64,000 nt of DNA. It comes from Candidatus Moranbacteria bacterium GW2011_GWC2_40_12. Lineage in GTDB: Bacteria > Patescibacteria > Paceibacteria > Moranbacterales > UBA11712. Under the pieces are notes generated by a model. It was given only the letters and a program-made list of their open reading frames with translations. It made no database searches and was not told where the DNA came from. This document shows, in pieces, positions 1 through 8,054 of the stretch. Each line of letters opens with the position of its first letter. The first letter of the stretch is position 1. The translations under genes and the position numbers were made by a program. Location of the stretch: NCBI GenBank assembly GCA_000995965.1, contig LBYD01000001.1:1-64000 (forward strand). The letters run 5' to 3'.

Positions 1-69
1 GGAGATGGAATTTCGTTTCAATTACAGACAGCAGAATTTAGGCTTAATTATCAGGAAATTGTTAAGTAG
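1..69 (+). CDS. C-terminal tail of an unidentified protein (partial)
   Basis: Frame 1 is open from the window edge to a TAG at 67-69 and encodes 22 residues. The start lies outside the window. The piece is too short to assign a family, and it could be chance open frame. The following 60 bases hold no gene. Confidence 0.35.
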   Translation, partial: GDGISFQLQTAEFRLNYQEIVK

Positions 70-129
70 CTCTAATCGTGTTCTAGACTAACTCCTAATA
101 TTTTTATCAATATAAATTAAGATTTGTTT

Positions 130-738
130 ATGCTAAAAGCCATTATTTTTGATTTCGACGGAGTGATCGCGGATACGTTTGATCTTTGTTTTGGCATAAA
201 TCGGGAACAAAAGGTTGATATAACAGTTAGGAAATATAAGGATCTTCTGGATGGGAATGTTTTCGCAGGCTCCGAGCTGACTTTTTCAAAAAAAGAAATT
301 GAATATTTTTGTATGAATTACAATAGCCGCATCAGCGATAAATATTCATTTCCTCTCGAAAATCAGATCAAAAAGCTGGCAAAAAAGTATGAACTCTCGG
401 TTATTTCAAGCAGTCCCGAGAAAGGAATCGAGAAATTCATGAAAATGGCGGGAATTTCAAAATGCTTCCGAAGAATTTTTGGGATGGAAACGCATAAATC
501 GAAGGTCGAAAAATTCAAACTTTTATTTCGGGAACACAATCTGAAACCGAAAGAATGTATTTTTGTTACAGATTCTTTGGGAGACATTCGCGAAGCGAAA
601 AAAGTTGGAGTGCCGACCATTGCCGTCACCTGGGGATATCATGGCAAAACGCGGCTCAAAAAAGGAAAACCGAATGTGATGATTCATGATTTCGGAGAGC
701 TAATGAACGCCGTAAAAAAGATAAAAAATAATTTGTAG
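130..738 (+). CDS. HAD-superfamily hydrolase, phosphoglycolate-phosphatase-like
   Basis: A predicted soluble phosphatase of the haloacid dehalogenase superfamily. The N-terminus carries motif I, IIFDFDGVIAD, whose first Asp is the usual nucleophile. A small alpha-helical cap follows. Motif II is seen as VISSSPEK, a motif-III-type lysine in HKSKVEKF, and the C-terminal acidic motif in FVTDSLGDIREAKKVG. These are the four landmarks of the family. The substrate cannot be told from sequence. At about 200 aa it is a normal length. A TTG six bases upstream (124) is in frame, but the ATG at 130 gives the normal N-terminus of the family. No Shine-Dalgarno sequence is visible. The next gene starts 53 bp downstream, across a small inverted repeat. 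Confidence 0.85.
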   Translation: MLKAIIFDFDGVIADTFDLCFGINREQKVDITVRKYKDLLDGNVFAGSELTFSKKEIEYFCMNYNSRISDKYSFPLENQIKKLAKKYELSVISSSPEKGIEKFMKMAGISKCFRRIFGMETHKSKVEKFKLLFREHNLKPKECIFVTDSLGDIREAKKVGVPTIAVTWGYHGKTRLKKGKPNVMIHDFGELMNAVKKIKNNL

Positions 739-741
739 TCC

Positions 742-769
742 GTTTACATTATTCTAGTATACTGTAAAC
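742..769. promoter_or_regulatory. Inverted repeat GTTTACA...TGTAAAC
   Basis: Arms GTTTACA (742-748) and TGTAAAC (763-769) are separated by 14 bases and lie just upstream of the hydrolase gene at 792. It could be an operator or a weak hairpin. There is no T-tract, so it is not a canonical terminator. Confidence 0.3.
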
Positions 770-791
770 CGATTAAAATATCATAAAATTC

Positions 792-1358
792 ATGTCCAAA
801 AGAGTCTTTATCATCCATGGCTGGGAAGGAACCCCGGATTCAAATTGGTTTCCGTGGATCAAGAATGAACTTGAGAAAAAAGATTTTGAGGTGGCAGTTC
901 CGCTAATGCCGAATGCGGATTTTCCAATAATGGATGAGTGGGTTGCTCATCTTCAAAAAATCGTCGAGAAGCCGGATGAAAATACATATTTGGTCGGGCA
1001 TAGTTTGGGAGTTGCGGCAATCCTCCGCTATCTGGAATCACTTTCTGCGGGAAAGAAAATTGGCGGAGCGATTCTGGTGGCCGGAGTCGCAAAATCAATT
1101 GGCATCAAAGAACTGGAAAATTTTTTTACCAAAAATTTTGATTATGGAAAAATTAAAAAAGCCGTGAAGCATATGGTAGTTGTCAACTCCGATAATGACC
1201 CGTATATTCCAATGGAACACGGAGAAATATTGCGGGACAAACTGGGCGCCAAATTGATTGTCATCCCAAACGGAGAGCATCTCAACGCCGGCAACGGATT
1301 TTTCGAATTCCCCTTGGTTTTTGAGGAGGTATTGAAAATGTCTGGAGAAAATAGCTAG
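792..1358 (+). CDS. RBBP9/YdeN-family serine hydrolase (alpha/beta hydrolase)
   Basis: A small single-domain alpha/beta hydrolase. The N-terminus has the strand-turn typical of RBBP9/YdeN proteins (VFIIHGWEGTPDSNWFPW). The nucleophile elbow is GHSLG (Ser about residue 71), followed by a late Asp region (VNSDNDPYIP) and a catalytic-His region (NGEHLNAGNG). All three members of the triad are therefore present. The length of 188 aa is typical of the family. The proteins are usually cytoplasmic and of uncertain substrate. The gene shares direction with the HAD gene upstream, but a promoter for the next gene lies directly after it. The family call is firm; the role is open. Confidence 0.85.
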   Translation: MSKRVFIIHGWEGTPDSNWFPWIKNELEKKDFEVAVPLMPNADFPIMDEWVAHLQKIVEKPDENTYLVGHSLGVAAILRYLESLSAGKKIGGAILVAGVAKSIGIKELENFFTKNFDYGKIKKAVKHMVVVNSDNDPYIPMEHGEILRDKLGAKLIVIPNGEHLNAGNGFFEFPLVFEEVLKMSGENS

Positions 1359-1379
1359 AATTTTTCCAAAATAATCCGT

Positions 1380-1409
1380 TTGCGCCCGTATGGAGATTTA
1401 TGGTATAAT
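1380..1409 (+). promoter_or_regulatory. Predicted promoter for the secreted-protein cluster
   Basis: An extended -10 (TGGTATAAT, with TATAAT at 1404-1409) follows a weak -35 (TTGCGC, 1380-1385) at 18 bp. Transcription would start about 18 bases before the first secreted protein gene at 1435. Confidence 0.55.
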
Positions 1410-1434
1410 TTAAAAAAGAGTAAAACAAAAACAA

Positions 1435-2907
1435 ATGAGCAAAAAAAACAACAAGAGCTTTTTTACTGTTCCCGGCATTTTTCTGTTGGGTTTTTTTGTT
1501 TTCAGCGCCGGTTTTTTTCCGGCGAAGGCTGCCGGCGGGGAATGGGAAGCTGTCGGCTATGACGAATGGCTGGCCAGCAATTCAATTTTCAGCAGTCTTG
1601 CTTTTCATCCGACCACGAACGATCTATATATCATTTATACCACAAGATCTGGAAGCAGTTATACCCCAATTTTCAGAAAATATGACGGATCCAATTGGTC
1701 GGATCTTTCAACGAATGGACTTTCTGCCGACACGCCACTAATTTCATTGACATTCAATCCGCGAACCAAAGAGCCCTATGTTTTCTATCCAGATGGCCAA
1801 AATGGCGATAAGGCAGCCGTAAAAAAATTTGACGGAAGCTCATGGGCGGCGGTCGGGCAAGACGGCTTCAGCAATGGGCAGGTTTTTGATGATTTGGAAC
1901 TTTCCCGTGTCGCTTTTCATCCTGAAACCAACGAAGCCTATGTCGCTTATACTGATCAAAGCTTCGACGCTAAAGTCGCGGTCAAGAGGTTTGACGGGAA
2001 TTCCTGGCAGAATGTTGGCGGGGAGTCAATAAGTGATAAAAACTCTTATATGATCGCTTGCGGCTTCAATCCGTCGACGGAAGAACTTTATGTGGCTTAC
2101 TCCGACATGACCGCTCAAAAAATTTACGTAAAAAAATTTGACGGATCTTCTTGGGTTCAGGTCGGTTCGTCTGTTGAAGGAAATGACTCGGCGGTAATGA
2201 CACTTGCTTTCCATCCAGCAACGGGAGAGCCGCATATTCTTCATTTAGAGCAAGCGGGAATCGATAAAGGCGTCGTGAAAAAATTTGACGGCTCTTCTTG
2301 GGTTCAGGTCGGTTCGAAACTCGGAATCGGCGAGGCCATGTATATGTCGCTTGCTTTTTCTCCCACTACGAATGAGCCGTGGGTTGTTTATTATGACGAC
2401 GGCAATTATTATAAGGCCGTTGCCCGTCGGTTTGACGGCTCTTCTTGGATAGAAGCGGGGACTGTCGGGCTTGATTCCGGCGATCCAATGTTATTTGATC
2501 TCGTTTTCAATCCTCAAACAGGAGAACCGTATGTAACCTACTCGGATTATATTAACGAGCCGGAATCGAGCTATCGGGTCGCGGTGAAAAAATTCAATAA
2601 ACTCCTGACCGACACGCCGACGCTTGCATATAACTCTTCAAAAAAAGCCAAAAAGAAAATTACTTTCAATTTTCAGGACCTTAATTTGAAGATAAAGAAA
2701 AAAGATGCAAAAATAAGGTTAAACGGGAGAAAAATCAAGCTTTCAAGAGTGAGAAAAAGCGGGAACAATGTGCTGATGGCATCCAATTTGAAATATTCGA
2801 AATGGTCGGCTGGAAACTACAATCTGTCTCTTACTTATAAAGGAAAAAGAGGAAAAACAACCTATCGCGGCACCTGGCGGGCGAATAATGTTTTAACGAT
2901 AAATTAA
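1435..2907 (+). CDS. Secreted repeat protein, probable beta-propeller, with basic C-terminal domain
   Basis: An exported protein of 490 aa with a Lys-rich start, a hydrophobic stretch at about 8-28 and a likely signal cleavage near AKA-A. The body, at about 35-400, consists of at least six units of about 60 aa, each ending in a motif like KFDGSSWVQVG and containing AFHPxTNEPYV-type strands. This spacing fits a six- or seven-bladed propeller, but the fold is inferred. Two neighbouring units are almost identical in DNA, which indicates recent repeat duplication. The last 90 residues are very rich in Lys/Arg and look like a separate Ig-like domain. The start codon has no Shine-Dalgarno, only an A-rich leader. 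It is the first of four similar exported genes, and only 3 bp separate it from the next. No enzyme motif was seen. Confidence 0.7.
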   Translation: MSKKNNKSFFTVPGIFLLGFFVFSAGFFPAKAAGGEWEAVGYDEWLASNSIFSSLAFHPTTNDLYIIYTTRSGSSYTPIFRKYDGSNWSDLSTNGLSADTPLISLTFNPRTKEPYVFYPDGQNGDKAAVKKFDGSSWAAVGQDGFSNGQVFDDLELSRVAFHPETNEAYVAYTDQSFDAKVAVKRFDGNSWQNVGGESISDKNSYMIACGFNPSTEELYVAYSDMTAQKIYVKKFDGSSWVQVGSSVEGNDSAVMTLAFHPATGEPHILHLEQAGIDKGVVKKFDGSSWVQVGSKLGIGEAMYMSLAFSPTTNEPWVVYYDDGNYYKAVARRFDGSSWIEAGTVGLDSGDPMLFDLVFNPQTGEPYVTYSDYINEPESSYRVAVKKFNKLLTDTPTLAYNSSKKAKKKITFNFQDLNLKIKKKDAKIRLNGRKIKLSRVRKSGNNVLMASNLKYSKWSAGNYNLSLTYKGKRGKTTYRGTWRANNVLTIN

Positions 2908-2910
2908 AAG

Positions 2911-4098
2911 ATGAAAAACAATAACAAAATCGTACTGACCATTGCGGCACTAGCAGCAGTATTTTTGTGGTCAGGAAGCGCGAATGCGGAAGGGGACACA
3001 ACGACCCCGGTCATTACCTCTTTTGAAGTGACACCCAAGGCGGCGGACGCTTCGGCTCAAGACCAAACTTTCACTGTGGCAATTCACATCACCGACGATC
3101 AATCGGGTGTATGTGTGAGCGGTGATTGCGGAAATGACTATGTCGGAACGCCGACGTATGTTCGGTTTCAGTCAATTGGGACGGAAGTTTTGGATTTTTA
3201 TAATTTCAACCTGATTTCAGGAAACGCCAATGACGGCGTTTATCAAGCCACGGCTGTGATGCCAGCCGGGAGCAAAATAGGTCCCTGGCAGCTTGACTTT
3301 ATATATGCGGTGGACAAAAACGGTAATATGAGAACCTATCATGCGTTTCAATATCCCGATCAAGCCCGTCAGCCGAATGACGACGTTTTTTCGTCAATTG
3401 CCAGCTTGAATTCGACCACGATCGGTAATTCAGCCGAAGATGATTCGGTGACGATTGACAGCGAATATTCGATCATCAATCCAATGAACGGCGATAAAGT
3501 CACCTTTCCTCAAGGAACGGTTATCATGAAGAAAGAAGGAGGAAATTTTGCTTTTTACCAGATGCTGATCCAAGACTATGAATTCGATGAAGTGACTGAT
3601 AGCGGCCTTGCCGGCTTTCCGCTTTCAACGTTGAGGATTGGAGTGCCGGGACTCAATCTTTCTTTCAGTAAACCCGTTGAGATTGAACTTCAATTCAATG
3701 ATTTGCGGGACAAAACGAAACTGAAGATCCAATCTCTCGGTGAAAACAGTGATCAATGGGCCAATGAAACCACCTGCACGATTGAAGACGAGGCTTGCCA
3801 GTTCACGGTGAGTCACGCGACGCGATTCGCGATTTTGGGAAAGAAAAAAATAAAGTTGAGCGTAAAAAAAATTCCCAAAAGGACGACGAACACAACTGTC
3901 TCCGTGAGGGGAAAAACAAAAAAAGGAGCAAGTGTTTCCGTGAGCGTCAACAGCCTGATCCAAAAAACGCTCACAGCCGGAAAGGGCGGGAGATACAACA
4001 CAACCATTGATTTAGAAAGCGGACTAAACACAATCAGAATAATGGCCGGCAATTCAAAAGGATCAAAGACGGTGACGAAAAGAGTGAATAAGATATAG
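2911..4098 (+). CDS. Secreted protein with Ig-like modules and basic C-terminal domain
   Basis: An exported protein of 395 aa. Its signal peptide ends in SGSANA, nearly the same as the signal peptide of the next gene. Residues of about 30-150 form an Ig/cadherin-like stretch with acidic turns (ITDDQSGVCVSGDCGND) that could bind calcium. The middle part (about 180-300) resembles a ZU5- or autotransporter-like beta region. The final 80 residues are lysine-rich, with repeated beta strands (VSVRGKTKKGASVSVSVN) of the kind seen in bacterial Ig-like surface domains. The gene starts 3 bp after the previous stop, so the two are co-transcribed. The function is unknown; it is likely a surface or matrix protein. 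Confidence 0.65.
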   Translation: MKNNNKIVLTIAALAAVFLWSGSANAEGDTTTPVITSFEVTPKAADASAQDQTFTVAIHITDDQSGVCVSGDCGNDYVGTPTYVRFQSIGTEVLDFYNFNLISGNANDGVYQATAVMPAGSKIGPWQLDFIYAVDKNGNMRTYHAFQYPDQARQPNDDVFSSIASLNSTTIGNSAEDDSVTIDSEYSIINPMNGDKVTFPQGTVIMKKEGGNFAFYQMLIQDYEFDEVTDSGLAGFPLSTLRIGVPGLNLSFSKPVEIELQFNDLRDKTKLKIQSLGENSDQWANETTCTIEDEACQFTVSHATRFAILGKKKIKLSVKKIPKRTTNTTVSVRGKTKKGASVSVSVNSLIQKTLTAGKGGRYNTTIDLESGLNTIRIMAGNSKGSKTVTKRVNKI

Positions 4099-4157
4099 CC
4101 TGTTCCGGACCTAAGCGCAAATAATGGCTTGTATATAATAAAAATTAATATAAAAAA

Positions 4158-5615
4158 ATGCAAACAAAAGCAAAAGCAAAAATTGTTTTTCTGGCGATAA
4201 TGGCTCTTATTTTTTTATCCGCCGGAAGCGCAAACGCCGACACATGGACGCAAAAGTACCTGGTGAACAAAGCGACGATGAAAACGAGAAACGTGAATGC
4301 GGCCGTCCAGGATACAGCCGGCAACAAATGGTTTCATGCATATGAAAGCACCACGTCCGACGGTTTTAATGACAGCTTCCTTTATGAGTACACCGTAGCC
4401 GGAGCATGGGTGGATCACACGGAAACTCTTCGAAATCTTGTGAGTCAGAATGTTACTTGGGAAGATTCATCTAACTGGGGGATAAACTCCATCTATGCGG
4501 ATAAATCGGGCAATGTCTGGGTCGGGGCGACGCCCTGCACGCTTTTGAAATACGATGGGGCGGATTGGAGCCTGGTTTCTCCTCAAACAGTTTGGGAGCA
4601 GGTTCTTGGACAGTCCGTGTCGGGAATAAACGGAGGATATTTCTATAGCATGTTCGGAGACGAATCCGGAAATCTGTATTCTGTCGCATCAGTGTCGGCT
4701 ACGGGGATCGGCAGCCAGGATAGCGTGCGACTTATAAAAAGAAGCACCAGCGGAATCTGGTCCACGGCTTTGCCCGCAGATTCAGTCATAAGCTATGCCA
4801 ATCAGGCAAAGCTAAAAGGTGCCGTGAGCGACACGAACGGAGATTTCTGGTTCTATTTATATTACGGAGAAACGACTTCATCCGGAGTTTACCGATATCA
4901 CGGCGGAACATGGACGAACTATACGACAACCGACGGACTGGCCAGCAACTTTATCGCAAGTCTCAAAATCGATTCGAGCGGCAATGTTTGGGCGGCAACC
5001 CACTCCGGGGTGTCAAAATTCGACGGAGCGAGCTGGTCTGTTTGGACGAAAGACAACAGCAGTCTGCTTGATAACAACATATTTCAGATTGCTGAAGACA
5101 ATTCGGGCCGGATCTGGTTTACAACCGTGAAAGACGCCGATTATGATTCTGTCGGAGGAGCGGCGATTTTTGATCCGGTGACGGCAGAGTGGACATATTA
5201 TTCCGTTCGAAACGCAAATGACGATTTCAACGATGTTCGAAAGATATTTTTTCTGGGTGATGACATGTGGTCAATGACAACTGACTATAGCGATGGCTTT
5301 GTTATCCTCTCGCAAAATGACCTTCGAGCTACTCTTTATGGGCAGGTGAGCGGAACAATAGTCGAAAAAGCAACGCACAAGGTGTCTGCTTCAGCAAAAT
5401 CGAAAGGCAGCCGGGTGAAAATCTGGAAAATGAAGCAGAAGAAAAAGAACAGCAGCCAATGGAAAAGAACCAAAATAGTATATAATAGACGGAGTTCCGG
5501 CGGGTGGTATAAGGCCTTGAATCTCGCTACGGGCAAATATTATATCAAAGTACATGGCAAAGCGGGTCAGGTTGTGGATATCACGGATGGAGATCCGCGC
5601 CGTTTGAATTTCTAA
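4158..5615 (+). CDS. Secreted two-component-regulator-type propeller protein
   Basis: An exported protein of 485 aa with signal peptide ending SAGSANA. The body holds Reg_prop-like repeats. The clearest is at about 255-300, where TTTDGLASNFIASL is followed by DSSGNVWAATHSGVSKFDG. This is the signature of the periplasmic sensor propeller of hybrid two-component systems, but no histidine kinase part is present. The protein ends in a basic domain (about 410-485, many Lys and Arg), as do its neighbours. A TATAAT-like box at 4134-4139 may start a separate transcript. It is probably a surface-displayed propeller; the ligand is unknown. Confidence 0.65.
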   Translation: MQTKAKAKIVFLAIMALIFLSAGSANADTWTQKYLVNKATMKTRNVNAAVQDTAGNKWFHAYESTTSDGFNDSFLYEYTVAGAWVDHTETLRNLVSQNVTWEDSSNWGINSIYADKSGNVWVGATPCTLLKYDGADWSLVSPQTVWEQVLGQSVSGINGGYFYSMFGDESGNLYSVASVSATGIGSQDSVRLIKRSTSGIWSTALPADSVISYANQAKLKGAVSDTNGDFWFYLYYGETTSSGVYRYHGGTWTNYTTTDGLASNFIASLKIDSSGNVWAATHSGVSKFDGASWSVWTKDNSSLLDNNIFQIAEDNSGRIWFTTVKDADYDSVGGAAIFDPVTAEWTYYSVRNANDDFNDVRKIFFLGDDMWSMTTDYSDGFVILSQNDLRATLYGQVSGTIVEKATHKVSASAKSKGSRVKIWKMKQKKKNSSQWKRTKIVYNRRSSGGWYKALNLATGKYYIKVHGKAGQVVDITDGDPRRLNF

Positions 5616-5671
5616 TAGTTTTCGTTTTGTTGAGGTAACTATTTTTGCTCAATAATAATTAAGAAAAAAAC

Positions 5672-6700
5672 ATGAGACAAAAACAAAAAAGGGCGATTTT
5701 GGCGAGTATTGCCATTTTCGCAATGGTGGTGATGGCGGCGCCGGTAATGGCGGAGCCGAGTGATCACGAAATGCCGGCGGAGGATGACATTTTCTGGACG
5801 CTTTTCGCGCAGATGACTCATCCAACCGATACTTCTGGATGCACAACGGCTGTTACCAACTATGTGAACGGACTGGGGTATGACGCAGAACGAACACAAG
5901 CGGAATTGCAGGGAATGTTGGGATTCTGCACTGGAATTGCGGGTATGCCAGCTGATATGCAAAGCAGTATGGTGGCGGAAGGGGTTGAAACAAGCTTGTT
6001 CAGCAATTCCAACTGGCACAGTGTAACCGGTCTATATTTCCAGAAATCGGAAAATGGATTGCCAATGGGACGTATCAGTTTCAATCAAACTATTGATTTT
6101 ATGACTTACCGCTTTTTCAACTTTATGAATAATTTCGGAAATCTCGTTCAGTTCAATGACGGCTACATCAGCCTTAACGCAGCGATGGTTCCGGAGATGG
6201 TTAATTATGGAGCTTCTTTTACGATGTACGGACTGGATCAGTTTTCCGAACAGCCTGATATCTATGTTACTGCCGAGAACGGCAGGCAGATGAAAAAAGC
6301 AGTGGAAGGAGTTGATCTTAGCGACCTGTCTTGGAACAGCGCCGAAAAAAGCCTGACTTTCACACCAGAACATTTCAGCGCTTTTCGCGTGGTCCAGAAA
6401 GGATCAAAAGTGAAATCAATGAAAATAACTAGTGTGACAAAAAGAAATATTCGCTACAATGCGAGAAAGAATGATTTCAAGATAAAAGTTAAGGGAAGAA
6501 ATTTGAGAAAGGCAGGAGTGGGAACATCCTGCACACTTGGTTTTGAGCATGCCCAAGCGGTGAGAACGAGCTCAAACGGAAAAAGAATAATCTGCACTTT
6601 TGAGATGGCTGATTTCAGCACGCTTGGTTATTATCCTCTGGCAGTTTCTGTTCCCGGCATTGGAGAAGTGACAAGAGTGAACGCTGTGAGAATGAGATAA
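5672..6700 (+). CDS. Secreted hypothetical protein with basic C-terminal domain
   Basis: An exported protein of 342 aa with a clear signal peptide (hydrophobic 10-25, cleavage near VMA-E). I do not recognise the middle region. It contains paired cysteines in the N-terminal third (SGCTTAV and GFCTGIAG) and a later pair near the C-terminus (TSCTLGF and RIICTF), which suggests disulfides outside the cell. From about residue 245 it becomes Lys/Arg-rich and beta-like, matching the tail pattern of the three preceding genes. It is the last of the cluster and is followed by a hairpin with a T-tract. Confidence 0.6.
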   Translation: MRQKQKRAILASIAIFAMVVMAAPVMAEPSDHEMPAEDDIFWTLFAQMTHPTDTSGCTTAVTNYVNGLGYDAERTQAELQGMLGFCTGIAGMPADMQSSMVAEGVETSLFSNSNWHSVTGLYFQKSENGLPMGRISFNQTIDFMTYRFFNFMNNFGNLVQFNDGYISLNAAMVPEMVNYGASFTMYGLDQFSEQPDIYVTAENGRQMKKAVEGVDLSDLSWNSAEKSLTFTPEHFSAFRVVQKGSKVKSMKITSVTKRNIRYNARKNDFKIKVKGRNLRKAGVGTSCTLGFEHAQAVRTSSNGKRIICTFEMADFSTLGYYPLAVSVPGIGEVTRVNAVRMR

Positions 6701-6710
6701 TTTTGTTTTC

Positions 6711-6748
6711 TGCAGGTATATTTTGTATCGACAATCTCCTGCATTTTT
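6711..6748 (+). terminator. Predicted terminator after the secreted-protein cluster
   Basis: Stem TGCAGG / CCTGCA (6711-6716 and 6738-6743) with a long loop, followed directly by TTTTT. The short stem and large loop make it a moderate candidate. Confidence 0.45.
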
Positions 6749-6768
6749 GGCCGTTATAGCAATTAATG

Positions 6769-6797
6769 TTGACAATAATTCAATTGGCGGGTAAAAT
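6769..6797 (+). promoter_or_regulatory. Strong sigma-70-type promoter of rpsP
   Basis: TTGACA (6769-6774), a 17-bp spacer and TAAAAT (6792-6797). The start of transcription would fall about 30 bases before rpsP. Confidence 0.75.
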
Positions 6798-6832
6798 GCC
6801 AAAGTATTTTAGTTTTGTAAGACATTGTCGTT

Positions 6833-7318
6833 ATGCTAAAAATTCGATTGACAAGACGGGGAAAAAAGAACAAGGCGTTTTTTCGGCTGGTAGTGGCCGA
6901 GCATACGTCACCGATCAAAGGGCGATTTTTGGAAGCGCTCGGTTTTTTGAACCCCCACACAAAGGAAAAGAACCTCAAAGCCGACCGCATAAAATCCTGG
7001 ATCGGAAAAGGAGCCCAATGCTCGGACACAGCACATAATCTTTTGGTAAAAGAAGGGATATTGAGAGGTCCCAAAAGAACGGTCAAAATGAAAAAGAAAG
7101 AAAAATCTGAACCAGTCGAAAGCGTTCCCTCCGCCGCTGAGGCTTTGCCGGGCAAGGAGAAATCGCCTGCCTCCGTTGAAGCTAAAGCAAATAAAGAAAC
7201 ATCAGAAAAAAAAGAGGAAGTAAAGACAGAAAAAACCGAAGAAGCCAAACAGGAAGCGGAGTCTAAAAAGAAAACAGAACAAGAGCCTCCGGTTGAGGCG
7301 GCAGAAGAAGAGAAATAA
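6833..7318 (+). CDS. rpsP: 30S ribosomal protein S16 with long charged C-terminal tail
   Basis: A small-subunit ribosomal protein. The first 80 residues are a standard S16 (MLKIRLTRRGKKNKAFFRLV at the N-terminus, then GRFLEALGFLNP). Typical S16 is 75-90 aa. Here an extra 75-80 residues of low-complexity Lys/Glu/Ala sequence follow, without predicted globular structure. Such tails are known in some bacterial S16 proteins. The gene has its own consensus promoter. In many bacteria rpsP precedes khpA and trmD. Here khpA follows, but an island of about 4 kb separates it from trmD. Confidence 0.95.
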   Translation: MLKIRLTRRGKKNKAFFRLVVAEHTSPIKGRFLEALGFLNPHTKEKNLKADRIKSWIGKGAQCSDTAHNLLVKEGILRGPKRTVKMKKKEKSEPVESVPSAAEALPGKEKSPASVEAKANKETSEKKEEVKTEKTEEAKQEAESKKKTEQEPPVEAAEEEK

Positions 7319-7351
7319 ATGCTTCAAAACAGCAATTTATGAGGAAAATAA

Positions 7352-7375
7352 GCTGCTCATTCGGGCGGTTTTTTT
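7352..7375 (+). terminator. Predicted terminator after rpsP
   Basis: Stem GCTGCTC / GGGCGGT (three G-T pairs) with loop ATTC, followed by a run of seven T. It lies directly before the next promoter. Confidence 0.55.
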
Positions 7376-7378
7376 CGT

Positions 7379-7406
7379 TTGACAAAAGAACAAATTTATA
7401 TATAAT
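7379..7406 (+). promoter_or_regulatory. Consensus promoter of khpA
   Basis: TTGACA (7379-7384), a 16-bp spacer and TATAAT (7401-7406). An in-frame ATG at 7405 lies inside the -10 box, so translation of khpA must begin further downstream. Confidence 0.75.
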
Positions 7407-7488
7407 GCTAGATAAGCGGAAAGATGGCAGGGCAGTGGTCGATGCCGAACAGCCAAATTCCGAAATTATTAGCCTAAAACTGAAAAAG

Positions 7489-7803
7489 ATGGAAAAAGAC
7501 CAGGAATTTGTGGAGTATGTCGTGAAAGCTCTCGTTGACACGCCAAAAGCTGTGAAAGCCAACCGCACGATCGATGAAAGAGGAGTTCTCATCACTTTGG
7601 ATGTCGATTCAAAGGATATGGGAATGATCATCGGACGTGAGGGCGCGACAGCCAAGGCTATCCGCACCCTTCTTCGGGTGGTCGGAGCCAAGAACAATGC
7701 TCGAGTCAACCTCAAAATCAACGAACCGGAAGGTTCTCAAAGAGGCGAGCGGAGAGAAGAAAAAAAGAGTATTGACGATGTTGTCAACGATATCAATGTG
7801 TAA
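7489..7803 (+). CDS. khpA: KH-domain RNA-binding protein KhpA
   Basis: A small cytoplasmic RNA-binding protein of the KhpA/YlqC family. It has the family's opening (DQEFVEYVVKALVDTP) and the KH nucleic-acid loop in the form GMIIGREGATAKAIRTLL (about residues 45-62), followed by the KNNARVNLKI strand. The extra charged tail is modest. The open frame extends upstream to 7339, but a consensus promoter at 7379-7406 rules out the earliest starts. The ATG at 7489 gives the normal KhpA length of about 105 aa. KhpA usually pairs with KhpB in RNA binding and cell-shape control; no KhpB is in this window. Confidence 0.9.
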   Translation: MEKDQEFVEYVVKALVDTPKAVKANRTIDERGVLITLDVDSKDMGMIIGREGATAKAIRTLLRVVGAKNNARVNLKINEPEGSQRGERREEKKSIDDVVNDINV

Positions 7804-7829
7804 AGTCGTCAGCTGACTTTGTTTAAGGC

Positions 7830-7862
7830 AAAAGCCGTGCTAATATAAAAGCGCGGTTTTTG
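7830..7862 (+). terminator. Predicted rho-independent terminator after khpA
   Basis: Arms AAAGCCGTGC and GCGCGGTTTT around a 10-nt A/T-rich loop, continuing into TTTTTG. The A-tract to T-tract pairing extends the stem. Confidence 0.65.
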
Positions 7863-7960
7863 TTTGGTAAAAATTCAAAATTTGGCACAATTCAAAAATG
7901 AAAGAAATAAGCTGGAATAAATGTATGAATAAAGTGAAAAAGGCAGGTATTGTTGGTTAC

Positions 7961-7989
7961 TTGACAAATCTTATTGTTGATGATAGTAT
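7961..7989 (+). promoter_or_regulatory. Promoter upstream of the NYN gene
   Basis: TTGACA (7961-7966), 17 bp, TAGTAT (7984-7989). The same -35, spacer and -10 occur at 30470-30498 after rplA. A terminator-like hairpin begins only about 10 bases after the expected transcription start. Confidence 0.65.
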
Positions 7990-8005
7990 TTATATAGCTA
8001 AAACC

Positions 8006-8042
8006 ACCCGCTCTGACCCTTTTGGGCACGGCGGGTTTTTTT
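8006..8042 (+). terminator. Terminator-like hairpin (possible attenuator) before the NYN gene
   Basis: Outer stem ACCCGC / GCGGGT, inner stem ACCC TTTT GGGC, then a run of seven T. It sits between the promoter at 7961 and the start codon at 8055, so it would cut the transcript to about 45 nt unless read through. Confidence 0.6.
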
Positions 8043-8054
8043 GCCTAAAAAAAG

